The translations under genes and the position numbers were made by a program. Shown here one piece after another: positions 53,744 to 62,416 of a stretch of 64,000 nucleotides of DNA. The notes beneath the pieces were generated by a model that was not told where the DNA came from, searched no databases, and saw nothing but the letters and a program-made list of their open reading frames with translations. Every line of letters begins with the position of its first letter. Position 1 is the stretch's first letter. Source of the DNA: WTGA01 sp965231865 (GTDB lineage Bacteria; Pseudomonadota; Gammaproteobacteria; Arenicellales; Poriferihabitantaceae); contig CBDDOJ010000002.1 of the NCBI GenBank assembly GCA_965231865.1, positions 434,001 to 498,000 on the forward strand. Direction: 5' to 3'.

Positions 53744-54643
53744 TCAACCTGATACCAGGAACTCGATCAACGCTTTTTGTGCGTGCAACCGGTTTTCCGC
53801 CTCATCCCAGACCACGCTTTGGGGCCCGTCAATGACGCTGGCCGCCACCTCACAGCCCCGATAAGCCGGCAGGCAGTGCATAAACAGGGCGTCGTCACAG
53901 GCCATCGACATCAGCGCTTCATCCACACAGTAGCCGCCGAAGATGATGGACCGGGTCTCTTTTTCCTTTTCATAGCCCATGCCGGACCAGGTGTCTGTGA
54001 CCACCAGGGCGGCTCCTCTTGCCGCTTCCACCGGGTCGGTAGTCAGTTCGATGTTGGGCTGGCAGGCATCCGTCACAGCGTGGTTCGGGCGATGGTCCAC
54101 AGGGGTTGCGATGGACAGCAAAAAATCAAGCTGCCGGGCGGCATTCATCCACGAGTGGCACACATTGTTGCCGTCGCCGACCCAGGCAATTTTTTTTCCT
54201 CTTATCTCCCCCCGGTGTTCCGTGAAGGTCTGGATGTCCGCGAGCAGCTGGCACGGGTGATTGAAGTCTGAAAGGCCATTGATCACCGGGATGCTGGCAT
54301 GTTCTGCCATGGTCTCGATTCGCTGGTGCGGGCCGGTGCGCATGATAATCAGGTCCGTCATCCTGGACAATACCCGGGCGGTATCCTCAATGGGTTCCCC
54401 CCGGCCAAGCTGGGAGTCCGACGGGGACAGAAAGATTGAATTTCCCCCCAGCTGGCGAATGCCGACTTCAAAGGATATCCGGGTGCGGGTGGAGGACTTC
54501 TCGAACACCAGCACCGCGGTCCGGTGGTTCATCAGGGAGGAAGCCGCTCCCCCCCGTGCCTGGGCCTTCAGCTCAATGGCACGAGCGATGACATGTCGGA
54601 TTTCCCCGGGGGACAAATCCATTAAACTCAAGAAGTGGCGCAT
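53744..54643 (-). CDS. argF: Ornithine carbamoyltransferase
   Basis: Makes citrulline from ornithine and carbamoyl phosphate. The 299 residues carry the carbamoyl-phosphate loop S51-T-R-T-R55 (EKSSTRTRISFEVG), SDFNHPCQLLADI and the catalytic HCLPAYRG. It is divergent from argG, so the 138-bp spacer probably carries both promoters and supplies consecutive steps of arginine synthesis. Confidence 0.96.
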   Translation of the reverse strand: MRHFLSLMDLSPGEIRHVIARAIELKAQARGGAASSLMNHRTAVLVFEKSSTRTRISFEVGIRQLGGNSIFLSPSDSQLGRGEPIEDTARVLSRMTDLIIMRTGPHQRIETMAEHASIPVINGLSDFNHPCQLLADIQTFTEHRGEIRGKKIAWVGDGNNVCHSWMNAARQLDFLLSIATPVDHRPNHAVTDACQPNIELTTDPVEAARGAALVVTDTWSGMGYEKEKETRSIIFGGYCVDEALMSMACDDALFMHCLPAYRGCEVAASVIDGPQSVVWDEAENRLHAQKALIEFLVSG

Positions 54644-54739
54644 GGCAGGCAGTTATGATTCCGGTTGTGTTGAAGAGCGCCCTGGTCCGGGCACTCATCG
54701 AAAGGCAAGTTTACTAAAGCGGGGGGTAATTTCCAATGA

Positions 54740-54745
54740 TATAAT
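54740..54745 (+). promoter_or_regulatory. -10 box upstream of argG
   Basis: TATAAT ends 36 bp before the argG ATG. No good -35 is present at the usual spacing. ArgR boxes were not recognised. Confidence 0.35.
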
Positions 54746-54781
54746 CACCGCTTTCCCTTCCGGCAGGCAAAGCTAAAGATT

Positions 54782-56005
54782 ATGTCCAGTATCAAAAAGG
54801 CCGTTCTCGCCTACTCAGGAGGTCTCGATACCTCGATTATCATGAAATGGCTGGCCGATGAATATGGTTGCGAAGTCGTCACGTTTACCGCGGATATCGG
54901 TCAGGGCGAAGACCTGGAACCGGCCCGCAAAAAAGCGGAAAAGTATGGAATAAAGGAGATTTTTGTCGAAGACCTCAAGGAAGAATTTGCCCGGGAATAC
55001 GTGTTTCCGATGTTTCGCGCCAATGCGGTCTACGAAGGCGAATACCTGTTGGGTACTTCCATTGCCCGCCCCCTGATTGCGAAGCACCTGGTGAAGACCG
55101 CCGAAAGAACCGGGGCGGATGCCATCTCCCACGGTGCTACCGGCAAGGGGAACGACCAGGTGCGTTTCGAGTTGTCTGCCTATGCGCTGAGCCCGGACAT
55201 CCAGATCATTGCTCCCTGGAGGGAATGGAACCTGACGTCCAGGGAAAAGCTCATGGCCTATGCACAACGCCACGGCATTGAGGTTGAAAAGAAAAAAGGC
55301 GGTGGCTCCCCCTATTCCATTGACGCGAACCTGCTGCATATCTCCCATGAAGGCAATGAGCTGGAGGACCCCTGGACCACCCCCGGCGACGGTGCCTGGG
55401 AGTGGACGGTGTCCCCCATGGATGCGCCGGATGAACCGGAACTCGTCACGCTGGAATTCTCCGGCGGGGACATCGTTGCCGTCAATGGACAGCCCCTGTC
55501 CCCGGCCGGGGTGATCCTCAGGCTGAATGCCCTGGGGTCCAGGCATGGCATTGGGCGGGCAGACATCGTTGAAAACCGCTACGTGGGCATGAAGAACCGG
55601 GGATGCTATGAAACACCCGGCGGAACCATCATGCTGAAGGCCCACCGTGCAATGGAATCCATCACCCTGGACCGGGAGGTGGCCCACCTGAAGGATGAAC
55701 TGATGCCTCGATATGCCCGGTTGATCTACAATGGATACTGGTTCAGTCCCGAACGGTTGATGATGCAGGAGATGATCGACGCCTCCCAGAAGACGGTCAA
55801 CGGTGAAGTCAGGGTCCAGCTGTACAAGGGCAATGTCACGATTCTCGGGCGAAGGTCGGAGTCGGATTCCCTGTTCGATGAAAAGATCGTCACATTTGAA
55901 GAGGATGCCGGGGCGTACGACCAGTCGGATGCCACGGGCTTTATTCGCCTGAATGCCCTGCGCCTGCGCATTGCCGGAAACCGGAACCGGGGACCCGGCA
56001 GCTGA
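54782..56005 (+). CDS. argG: Argininosuccinate synthase
   Basis: Condenses citrulline and aspartate using ATP. The 407 residues show the P-loop AYSGGLDTSIIMKWL and the ATP region SHGATGKGNDQVRFE. KKGGGSPYSIDANLLHIS and YETPGGTIM follow. All are in standard order. ATG 54782 is the only sensible start. It is followed after 13 bp by a glycosyltransferase gene, an unusual partner. Confidence 0.97.
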   Translation: MSSIKKAVLAYSGGLDTSIIMKWLADEYGCEVVTFTADIGQGEDLEPARKKAEKYGIKEIFVEDLKEEFAREYVFPMFRANAVYEGEYLLGTSIARPLIAKHLVKTAERTGADAISHGATGKGNDQVRFELSAYALSPDIQIIAPWREWNLTSREKLMAYAQRHGIEVEKKKGGGSPYSIDANLLHISHEGNELEDPWTTPGDGAWEWTVSPMDAPDEPELVTLEFSGGDIVAVNGQPLSPAGVILRLNALGSRHGIGRADIVENRYVGMKNRGCYETPGGTIMLKAHRAMESITLDREVAHLKDELMPRYARLIYNGYWFSPERLMMQEMIDASQKTVNGEVRVQLYKGNVTILGRRSESDSLFDEKIVTFEEDAGAYDQSDATGFIRLNALRLRIAGNRNRGPGS

Positions 56006-56018
56006 TTTTCCTTGAACC

Positions 56019-56735
56019 GTGAGTGTTGCCCCCTCCATCTCAATGGTTGTTCCCATCTACAACGAAAGAGAGAACCTGCGCGGCCTGATTCACCACATCC
56101 AGGCCCTGGAGGGCTACGATGAGGTATTCATCATTGATTCCAGCGATGCGGAGGAGTCCCGGGCCATTGCCAGTGATGTCCGGCTGGACATTGAAGGCAA
56201 GTCCAGAATTAACTACATCCGGAGCACATCCAAGGGGCGGGCCTCGCAAATGAATGCAGGCGCGAGCCTGACATCGGGGGATGTGTTGCTTTTCCTGCAC
56301 TGTGATACCCGGCTGCCGGTGAACGCAATGCGGATGATCGGGGAAAACATCAATACCGGGGTGAAGTGGGGCCGGTTTGATGTCCGGCTGGGTGCCCCCG
56401 GGCTGGTTTACCGGATCATCGAAAAGATGATCAACCTCCGTTCCAGGCTGAGACGGATCGGAACCGGAGACCAGGCAATCTATGTCCTGAGCCAGGTATT
56501 TCACGAATGCGGAGGATATCCCCCGGTGCCGCTGATGGAAGACATTGCATTGTCCAAGAGGCTGAATCGCTATTCCAGGCCCGGCCTGATCAAACAGGCC
56601 GTCATCACGTCTGCCCGCCGCTGGCAGAATCGTGGCCCGCTGAAAACGGTGATACTCATGTGGAAACTTCGTTTCCTGTTCTGGGTCGGGGTGGCTCCGG
56701 AACGGCTGGCAGTCATGTACGGGGATGAGCGGTAA
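56019..56735 (+). CDS. GT2 glycosyltransferase, TIGR04283 (arsenosugar-type) family
   Basis: A 238-residue family-2 glycosyltransferase. SMVVPIYNERENLRGLI is the nucleotide-sugar fold. SKGRASQMNAGASLTSGDVLLFLHCDTRLP has the DxD-type HCDT. GTGDQAIYVLSQVFHECGGYPPVPLMEDIALSKRL is the typical acceptor end. The start is GTG 56019. Proteins like this are named for arsenosugar clusters, but no arsS gene is nearby. The next gene (overlap 11 bp) is the usual TIGR04282 partner. Confidence 0.85.
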   Translation: MSVAPSISMVVPIYNERENLRGLIHHIQALEGYDEVFIIDSSDAEESRAIASDVRLDIEGKSRINYIRSTSKGRASQMNAGASLTSGDVLLFLHCDTRLPVNAMRMIGENINTGVKWGRFDVRLGAPGLVYRIIEKMINLRSRLRRIGTGDQAIYVLSQVFHECGGYPPVPLMEDIALSKRLNRYSRPGLIKQAVITSARRWQNRGPLKTVILMWKLRFLFWVGVAPERLAVMYGDER

Positions 56736-57366
56736 CCCCCCCATTCCATTGTACCTGTTTGCAAAAGCGCCCGTTCCGGGGAAGGTCAAGACGCGCATGC
56801 AACCCCGGATGGATGCGGCGTGTTGTGCACGGCTGGCAACGAAGATGCTGATCCATTCCGTGGAGAACATTCTTCGGCACTGGCCGGGGAAGCTGGTGTT
56901 GACGGTGTCTCCGCATGCACAATTCGAGGTATTCCAGTCACTGCGGTCTTCCGTGAACATGGAGATTCAGGTCCAGATAGACGGGGACCTGGGGTTGCGG
57001 ATGATGCATGTGCTGAAAAGGGGGGTGAAAGAGACCGGATATTCAGCGGTCATGGGTTCCGACGTTCCCCATATCCCCGGTGGGGCACTGGAAAATGCCT
57101 ATGAACAGCTGACGGCCCGGGGAAATGTCATTGGTCCGGCGATGGATGGCGGATTTTATTTTCTGGGGGTTGGCCAGGAGGATGAACGTATTTTTCAGGA
57201 TGTCGTCTGGGGGGAATCCACGGTGCTGGCCCGGGTTCGCGCCAATTTTTCTGCCTGTGGGCTGGCACTGGCGAGTTGCGAAGAATGCCGGGATATCGAC
57301 ACGTGGGAGGACCTGTGCTGGCTGGCGGGAAACGACCCGAGGTACCGGGAATTTGCAGGCCCGTAG
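56725..57366 (+). CDS. TIGR04282 (DUF2064) glycosyltransferase-like protein
   Basis: A 213-residue protein of the DUF2064 / TIGR04282 family, with a cofactor-less nucleotidyl- or glycosyltransferase fold. LYLFAKAPVPGKVKTRMQP is the N-terminal loop. GYSAVMGSDVPHIPGGAL and GPAMDGGFYFLGV are the conserved active-site segments. It overlaps the preceding GT2 gene by 11 bp. The pair is typical of arsenosugar biosynthesis regions but also occurs elsewhere, and the real substrate is unknown. Confidence 0.85.
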   Translation: MSGNPPIPLYLFAKAPVPGKVKTRMQPRMDAACCARLATKMLIHSVENILRHWPGKLVLTVSPHAQFEVFQSLRSSVNMEIQVQIDGDLGLRMMHVLKRGVKETGYSAVMGSDVPHIPGGALENAYEQLTARGNVIGPAMDGGFYFLGVGQEDERIFQDVVWGESTVLARVRANFSACGLALASCEECRDIDTWEDLCWLAGNDPRYREFAGP

Positions 57367-57429
57367 CGTGGTTTTCATCCGATGTGTGCACGTTTGAAAC
57401 AGGTCCGGCAACCACGGTGAAGAAATCCG

Positions 57430-58380
57430 ATGCCCGCTGTCCAAAACCGTCATAATGCCGATTCACAGTACTTCAGCCCGGGTTTTCTGAAACCCGGGTA
57501 CTGGGGCACATGGTGCCTGCTCGGCGTGTTGTGGCTCGTCATGTGGCTGCCACGGAAATGGGTGATGGGGATTGGAGGGTTTTACGGTGATCAAATGAGA
57601 AAGCACAACCCAAAGCGCAGGAAGATCGCAGAAACCAACCTCCGGCTGTGTTTTCCTGCACTGGACGATGACCGAAGACAGGTCATGCTCAAGGATCATT
57701 TCCGGTGTTACGGGCAGGGGCTTGTGGACATGGGGCTGGCGATGATGGGCCCCATCAACCGAATCAGGAAATTCACCCGTATCCGGGGCGTGGAAAATCT
57801 TTCGGGCCTGCCGGCGACGCAAAAAAAAATCCTGATCACCTACCACACCACCACCCTGGACATATTTTCCATGTCCTTTATGACGGAAATTGACCTGGTT
57901 TCCATGATGAAGCGGGATAAAAATCCGGTTCTGAACTGGTTTCTGTACCGTTCCAGGATGCGTCACCGGAAGGTGAAGGTATACATGCGGGACCAGGGTC
58001 TGCGCCGCATCATCCATGGCATGAATGCAGGGCGGACCTGTTTTCTGGTGCCGGATGAAGACCTCGGGGCCGGCAAGCACACGGTTTTCGCACCGTTTTT
58101 CGGTCAGGACCGGGCCACCTTGAACACCGTGGGCCGGCTGGCAAAAATCACGGATGCAGTGGTCATTCCGGGAATCTGCCGCCTCGTGCCGGAAACCGGA
58201 CACTATGTGACCACGCTCTTGCCACCCCTGGACAATTTTCCAACCGGCGACCAGGTGCGGGATGCCTCGACCATGAACGAAGCCATGGAGAAACTGATTG
58301 AGGAAGCCCCGGAACAGTATCTGTGGACGTTCCGATGGTTTCAAACCCGGCCCGGGGAAATGGAAAACCCGTACGGTTGA
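57430..58380 (+). CDS. LpxL/HtrB-like lysophospholipid acyltransferase family protein
   Basis: A 316-residue acyltransferase of the lipid A biosynthesis (LpxL/HtrB) family. An N-terminal membrane helix (YWGTWCLLGVLWLVMWLP) is followed by the catalytic H-x4-D motif H139-TTTL-D144 in ITYHTTTLDIF. FLVPDEDLGAGKHTVFAPFFG and EQYLWTFRWFQTRP are typical. It lies 63 bp after the DUF2064 gene and 23 bp before a GT9 gene, suggesting joint action on an envelope glycolipid. It may be the main late acyltransferase or a specialised one. Confidence 0.85.
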   Translation: MPAVQNRHNADSQYFSPGFLKPGYWGTWCLLGVLWLVMWLPRKWVMGIGGFYGDQMRKHNPKRRKIAETNLRLCFPALDDDRRQVMLKDHFRCYGQGLVDMGLAMMGPINRIRKFTRIRGVENLSGLPATQKKILITYHTTTLDIFSMSFMTEIDLVSMMKRDKNPVLNWFLYRSRMRHRKVKVYMRDQGLRRIIHGMNAGRTCFLVPDEDLGAGKHTVFAPFFGQDRATLNTVGRLAKITDAVVIPGICRLVPETGHYVTTLLPPLDNFPTGDQVRDASTMNEAMEKLIEEAPEQYLWTFRWFQTRPGEMENPYG

Positions 58381-58403
58381 CCCGGTCAATGCGTGATGGA
58401 GCC

Positions 58404-59396
58404 ATGAAAATACTGCTGATCAAACAGACTTCCCTGGGGGACGTGCTGCATGCCAGCGGCCCGATCCGGAGCATCAAGGAGCATTTCCCCCACTGTGAAC
58501 TGCACCTGTTGACTGCACCGGGTCCGGCAGAAATCTACCGGCACAGTCCATGGGTGGATGAAATCATTCTCCTGGACCGGGACGGGTGCAAGAGAAACTG
58601 GTCCACCCGGCCGCTTTGGGTGGCCGGGGAAATCCGGCGTGTGACGGCACAGGTCCGCCGGCACCATTTTGACCTGGCATTCGATTTGCAGGGCCTGGCC
58701 AAATCGGTGTGGTTCCTGTATGCGGCCAGGTCAACGAAAAAATTTGTCAAGGGCAACTGGCCGTTCATCGCCGGTTTCAGGGACAGGAAAATGCATGCCA
58801 TTGAGGAAATGGGCCAGGTGCTTCAAATGGCCGGTATCCCGGTTCGGGATGCCTCCATGGAATTGCCCACGGGCCGGGACGAGGTGGAATTTGTGGATAC
58901 ACTGCGGTCCGGAATCCAGGCCGGAAAAAAACCCGTGCTGATCATCAGCCCCTTTTCCAGATGGAGGTCCAAGGATTGGCCCCTGCAGAAATTCATCGAA
59001 GTCGGGGTCCGGGTTGGTGATACCTACCAGGTCGTGTTCACGGGAACTTCAGAACGACAGGCTGAAATCGACCGGGCCCTGGACCGTGCCAACGCCGGGT
59101 CCTGCCTGAACCTGGCCGGAAAGCTCACCTTGCTGCAATTTGCTGAACTGGTTGACCGGGCGACCCTGATGCTCACCGGGGACAGCTTCCCCATGCATGT
59201 GGCCGGGGCCAAAAAAACCCCCGTGATTGCCTTGTTCGGTCCTACGGATGAGAGAAGAGTGGGACCGCTGGGGGCCAGGGACCGCATTGTTCGGGTGGAG
59301 GGCTGTACCGTCTGTGACAAACGGAATTGCCCACGATACTGCCTTTCCCGCCTGGACACCGACCGGGTCACCCGGGCCGTTCGAAATCACCGGTAA
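58404..59396 (+). CDS. GT9 heptosyltransferase-like glycosyltransferase
   Basis: A 330-residue glycosyltransferase family 9 protein, related to the ADP-heptose:LPS heptosyltransferases. MKILLIKQTSLGDVLHASGPIRSIKEHFP is the N-terminal fold. FDLQGLAKS and the C-terminal donor site TGDSFPMHVAGAKKTPVIALFGPTDERRVGPLG are characteristic. A cysteine-rich end (CTVCDKRNCPRYCLSRL) is also common in the family. ATG 58404 is chosen; the frame is open upstream inside the acyltransferase gene. Confidence 0.88.
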   Translation: MKILLIKQTSLGDVLHASGPIRSIKEHFPHCELHLLTAPGPAEIYRHSPWVDEIILLDRDGCKRNWSTRPLWVAGEIRRVTAQVRRHHFDLAFDLQGLAKSVWFLYAARSTKKFVKGNWPFIAGFRDRKMHAIEEMGQVLQMAGIPVRDASMELPTGRDEVEFVDTLRSGIQAGKKPVLIISPFSRWRSKDWPLQKFIEVGVRVGDTYQVVFTGTSERQAEIDRALDRANAGSCLNLAGKLTLLQFAELVDRATLMLTGDSFPMHVAGAKKTPVIALFGPTDERRVGPLGARDRIVRVEGCTVCDKRNCPRYCLSRLDTDRVTRAVRNHR

Positions 59397-59406
59397 AACC
59401 CGGGGT

Positions 59407-60336
59407 TCAGTTCAGCATTTCCTCGAATTCCTGTTCCGATTTTTCAGCTTCACGTTTCAGCCACCCGCGAAAAGCGGCGATCTGGGGTTCGTTTTCCCGG
59501 CCGGGCATGCAGACCAGAAAATACGAGACATAGGATTTGCTTTTGATCTGCGGGAACAAACGCACCAGTCGCCCGGCCTTGATGTCGTCGAGGACATGAG
59601 CGCTGCGGGCCAGCGCGATGCCCTGGTCATCAATCGCCGCCTGGATAGCCAGGCTGGTCTGGGGAAACTGTGTGCCCTTCGGCATTTTCCCCACCGTGAC
59701 GCCGGCATCCTTGAACCAGTCGCGCCAGCGCTGCAGGATATCCACCGCATTTCGCCGGAGCAGGGGCAGGTCGAGCAAATCCGCCGGTTTTTCAGGGGCT
59801 CCGTACGTATTGAGGAAATGGGGACTGCAGACCGGAAAAACATATTCACTTAACAGCAATTCTTCATACAGGTTGGTCCAGTGGCCATACCCCAGGCGAA
59901 TGCCGACATCGGCGGTTTCCGCATCAAAGTCCACCAGTTCATCGGAGGTGGAAATCCACACATCAATGTCAGGGTATTCGTGATTGAAATGGCCCAGACG
60001 GGGGACCAGCCACTTGAATGCAAAGGACTGCAACAGGGTGACCCGAAGTGCTGCCGGACCCTCGTCCTTGTCCAGGACCTCCTCAAGGGTGGCGGTGAAG
60101 CGCCGGATAAAATCCCGTACAACGGGGACCAGCGCATGCCCGGCTTCGGTCAGGATCAACCGGCGACCGCGTCGCTCAAAAAGCCGGATGTCCCAGAGTT
60201 CCTCCATGTGCTTGATTTGATGGCTGATGGCACTTTGCGTCACGAAAAGCTCTTCGGCGGCCCGGGTATAACTGAGGTGTCGTGCTGCGGCTTCAAGGGC
60301 ACGCAGGGCGGACATTGAGGGGTATCGGACAGTCAT
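59407..60336 (-). CDS. LysR-family regulator, GcvA type
   Basis: A 309-residue LysR-type regulator. The N-terminal winged helix reads SALRALEAAARHLSYTRAAEELFVTQSAISHQIKHME, very like GcvA. The effector domain follows (VTLLQSFAFKWLVPRLGHF, DVGIRLGYG). It is convergent with the GT9 gene (10 bp) and divergent from the small-peptide/DUF1127 pair, which may be its target. The inducer is unknown; glycine control as for E. coli GcvA cannot be assumed. Confidence 0.9.
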   Translation of the reverse strand: MTVRYPSMSALRALEAAARHLSYTRAAEELFVTQSAISHQIKHMEELWDIRLFERRGRRLILTEAGHALVPVVRDFIRRFTATLEEVLDKDEGPAALRVTLLQSFAFKWLVPRLGHFNHEYPDIDVWISTSDELVDFDAETADVGIRLGYGHWTNLYEELLLSEYVFPVCSPHFLNTYGAPEKPADLLDLPLLRRNAVDILQRWRDWFKDAGVTVGKMPKGTQFPQTSLAIQAAIDDQGIALARSAHVLDDIKAGRLVRLFPQIKSKSYVSYFLVCMPGRENEPQIAAFRGWLKREAEKSEQEFEEMLN

Positions 60337-60478
60337 TCTTCATAGATGAGTATTTGCTCATGCATTGTATGAAAAAGTTTCGTTTGTCCACAAGGGATAT
60401 TCCCCTTATATTCGTCCTGCCAGCTACTCAAGTAGCCTTAAATTATTAATCAACAACATGAACGAGAGGAATCCAATC

Positions 60479-60565
60479 ATGGTAAACGAAGCGGTAATCA
60501 AGGTGGGGTTCGCTTATATCGGGGCCCTGACATTATTGGCGGTCATAATGACCATTGTACATTAG
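60479..60565 (+). CDS. 28-aa predicted membrane peptide
   Basis: A very short open frame, MVNEAVIKVGFAYIGALTLL then AVIMTIVH, that forms a single transmembrane helix. GAGAGGA at 60464-60470 is a strong ribosome-binding site 8 nt before ATG 60479. An in-frame ATG at 60458 gives a 35-aa form but lacks such a site. It ends 9 nt before the DUF1127 gene and is probably cotranscribed. I know no family for it. Confidence 0.55.
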   Translation: MVNEAVIKVGFAYIGALTLLAVIMTIVH

Positions 60566-60574
60566 GAAATTATC

Positions 60575-60856
60575 ATGAGCACAACGAGCATTTTCAGTAA
60601 CCGCGGCAATGTGGTACAGGGCCGTTTTCAGCGCAGTATTTTGGTTCGGCTGGTTGACCGGATCAGAACCTGGAACGACGACAGGGTTGCAATTCGTCAA
60701 TTGAACGCTCTGTCAGACCGGCTGTTGCAGGATATTGGGATTGAGCGCGAAAATATCGCTGAAGCCGTCCGACAACTGCATCCGAACACCGGGGTTGTCA
60801 TTGCCCGGGACCCCCGCGAAGCGGGAATACAAGAAGACCTCCGCAAGGCCGCGTAA
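60575..60856 (+). CDS. DUF1127 family protein
   Basis: A 93-residue small basic protein with the DUF1127 (YjiS-like) motif RIRTWNDDRVAIRQLNALSDRLLQDIGIERENI. Family members often act on RNA turnover or metabolism in other bacteria; function here is unknown. It is followed by a strong terminator, giving a compact unit with the 28-aa peptide. It is divergent from the GcvA-type regulator. Confidence 0.85.
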   Translation: MSTTSIFSNRGNVVQGRFQRSILVRLVDRIRTWNDDRVAIRQLNALSDRLLQDIGIERENIAEAVRQLHPNTGVVIARDPREAGIQEDLRKAA

Positions 60857-60887
60857 CCAGTTTTTCTCCATAGGTGTTTGTCTATTT

Positions 60888-60919
60888 GGGCGCTCTTTCT
60901 TTTGAGCGCCCTTTTTTTT
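60888..60919 (+). terminator. Rho-independent terminator after the DUF1127 gene
   Basis: A perfect 8-bp stem, gggcgctc with gagcgccc, an 8-nt T-rich loop and eight T. It ends the peptide/DUF1127 transcript. Confidence 0.92.
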
Positions 60920-60922
60920 GGT

Positions 60923-61038
60923 GCGCCAGACATGGCGCGTAGCGCCGTGACTGGCGCTGTTCCGGTACACGTGGTGGTGTAATCCAGTACTCGGGATTAC
61001 ACCACTTGAACTGAGCCGCGGAACGCAGCTCAGTTCAA
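60923..61038. repeat. Three consecutive hairpins at the edge of the RloAB segment
   Basis: Hairpin 1: arms gcgccag (60923-60929) and ctggcgc (60951-60957), with an inner ggcgc/gcgcc pair. Hairpin 2: a perfect 12-bp stem, gtggtgtaatcc (60974-60985) and ggattacaccac (60994-61005). Hairpin 3 begins at the next base: a perfect 11-bp stem, ttgaactgagc (61006-61016) and gctcagttcaa (61028-61038). None is followed by a T-run. It may be a structured RNA, the end of a mobile element or a REP-like array. It lies 98 bp before rloA. Confidence 0.6.
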
Positions 61039-61092
61039 TACAACATTAAAATACACATATTACTTCATAATTTACGATATATTTGCAAATAA

Positions 61093-61101
61093 TGGTATAA
61101 T
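61093..61101 (+). promoter_or_regulatory. Extended -10 promoter of the RloAB pair
   Basis: TGG followed by a perfect TATAAT forms an extended -10, placed 34 bp before ATG 61136. The sequence upstream is very AT-rich. GAGGA at 61123-61127 is the ribosome-binding site. Confidence 0.5.
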
Positions 61102-61135
61102 TCTGCAGTTCAAATGACTTATGAGGAATTAGCAA

Positions 61136-62416
61136 ATGCTATTACGCTTTGCTGTAACCAATCATCTTTCCATTCGTGAGAGCCAGGAATTGTCATTCGC
61201 TGCCTCGTCATTGCAAGATCGACGAGATGGACTAATTGATTGCAAAGCCGTATCAAGCAAGTCTGTTTTGCCTGCGATCGTAATTTATGGTGCAAATGCA
61301 TCGGGAAAATCCAATATCTTGAACGCAATAGCAACAATGAAGAAATTGGTGCTCTGGTCTCATACCAAGGGTGAGCCTGGAGGTGGTATACCCCGCAATG
61401 CGTTCAAGCTTGATCCGGCCTGTTTACCCGCTCCATCTAAATTTGAAATCGACTTTATCATCGATGATGTGAGACACCATTATGGTTTTGAAGCAACTGA
61501 CGAGGTTTTTACAGGCGAATGGCTATATACCTATCCGTTGTCGCAACCCAGAAAGCTGTTTGAGCGCAACAAAAGTACATTCAGTTTTGGGCGCGAGTTA
61601 AAAGGACAAAACCAAAATATCGCTGGATTGACCAGACCTAATAGCCTGTTTTTATCAGCGGCTGCACAGAATGGTCATGAGCAGTTATTAAAAGTTTACA
61701 AGTATTTCAAGTCGATTGAGATTGCCAACTCGATTTCTATATCGGGGGCAAATGCATCTGCGCGAGTTGTCCGAGATGAATTAGATTCACGAGTGATTGA
61801 ATTTTTGACTTCTATTGATACGGGGGTTACTGGATACCGAGAAAAGAAAATTGAAATTCCTGAAGAAGCTCAAGTAATTCGTAAAGAGTTAAAAGCTGTA
61901 TTCGAAAAACTCTCCGATGGCACCATAAGCATCAAACCGGAGGAAGAGGAAGGCAAGTATATTGCTATTGAACTTGCACACAGTAATCGTAAAGGTGAGC
62001 CAGTTTATTTTGATTTAGATTCAGAAAGCGCAGGGACACGACGATTATTAATCGTACTTAGCTTAGTATTCCAGGCGCTGGATGAGGGGCTTCCACTCTG
62101 TATTGATGAAATCGATGCCAGTTTGCACACCATAGCGAGTGAGGCAGTATTAAAGTTATTCTGCTTACCGGAAATAAATAGAAAAGGAGCGCAGTTGATT
62201 GCGACAACTCACGATACCAACTTGATGAGTTCTAAAATGCTGAGACGCGACCAGCTTTGGTTTACTGAAAAGACATCAGAGGGAGCTACAGAGCTTTATC
62301 CTCTAACAGAGATTCGAACACGCAAGGGTGACGATATCGAATCAGGGTATTTACAGGGCCGATTTGGTGCGCTGCCAAACGGTGACACGATTTCGGCATT
62401 CTATGAGCCAGCTTAA
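61136..62416 (+). CDS. rloA: RloA/AbiLi-like AAA ATPase
   Basis: A 426-residue SMC/ABC-like ATPase of the AAA_15/AAA_21 type. It begins MLLRFAVTNHLSIRESQELS. Walker A is YGANASGKS (51-59), the signature-like SESAGTRRL is at about 297-305, Walker B LCIDEIDASLH is at about 321-331, and the switch histidine is in ATTHDTN (H359). Together with RloB just downstream it matches the RloAB / AbiL abortive-infection pair. It is visibly more AT-rich than the host genes, which suggests acquisition. The function is inferred from the pair. Confidence 0.8.
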   Translation: MLLRFAVTNHLSIRESQELSFAASSLQDRRDGLIDCKAVSSKSVLPAIVIYGANASGKSNILNAIATMKKLVLWSHTKGEPGGGIPRNAFKLDPACLPAPSKFEIDFIIDDVRHHYGFEATDEVFTGEWLYTYPLSQPRKLFERNKSTFSFGRELKGQNQNIAGLTRPNSLFLSAAAQNGHEQLLKVYKYFKSIEIANSISISGANASARVVRDELDSRVIEFLTSIDTGVTGYREKKIEIPEEAQVIRKELKAVFEKLSDGTISIKPEEEEGKYIAIELAHSNRKGEPVYFDLDSESAGTRRLLIVLSLVFQALDEGLPLCIDEIDASLHTIASEAVLKLFCLPEINRKGAQLIATTHDTNLMSSKMLRRDQLWFTEKTSEGATELYPLTEIRTRKGDDIESGYLQGRFGALPNGDTISAFYEPA

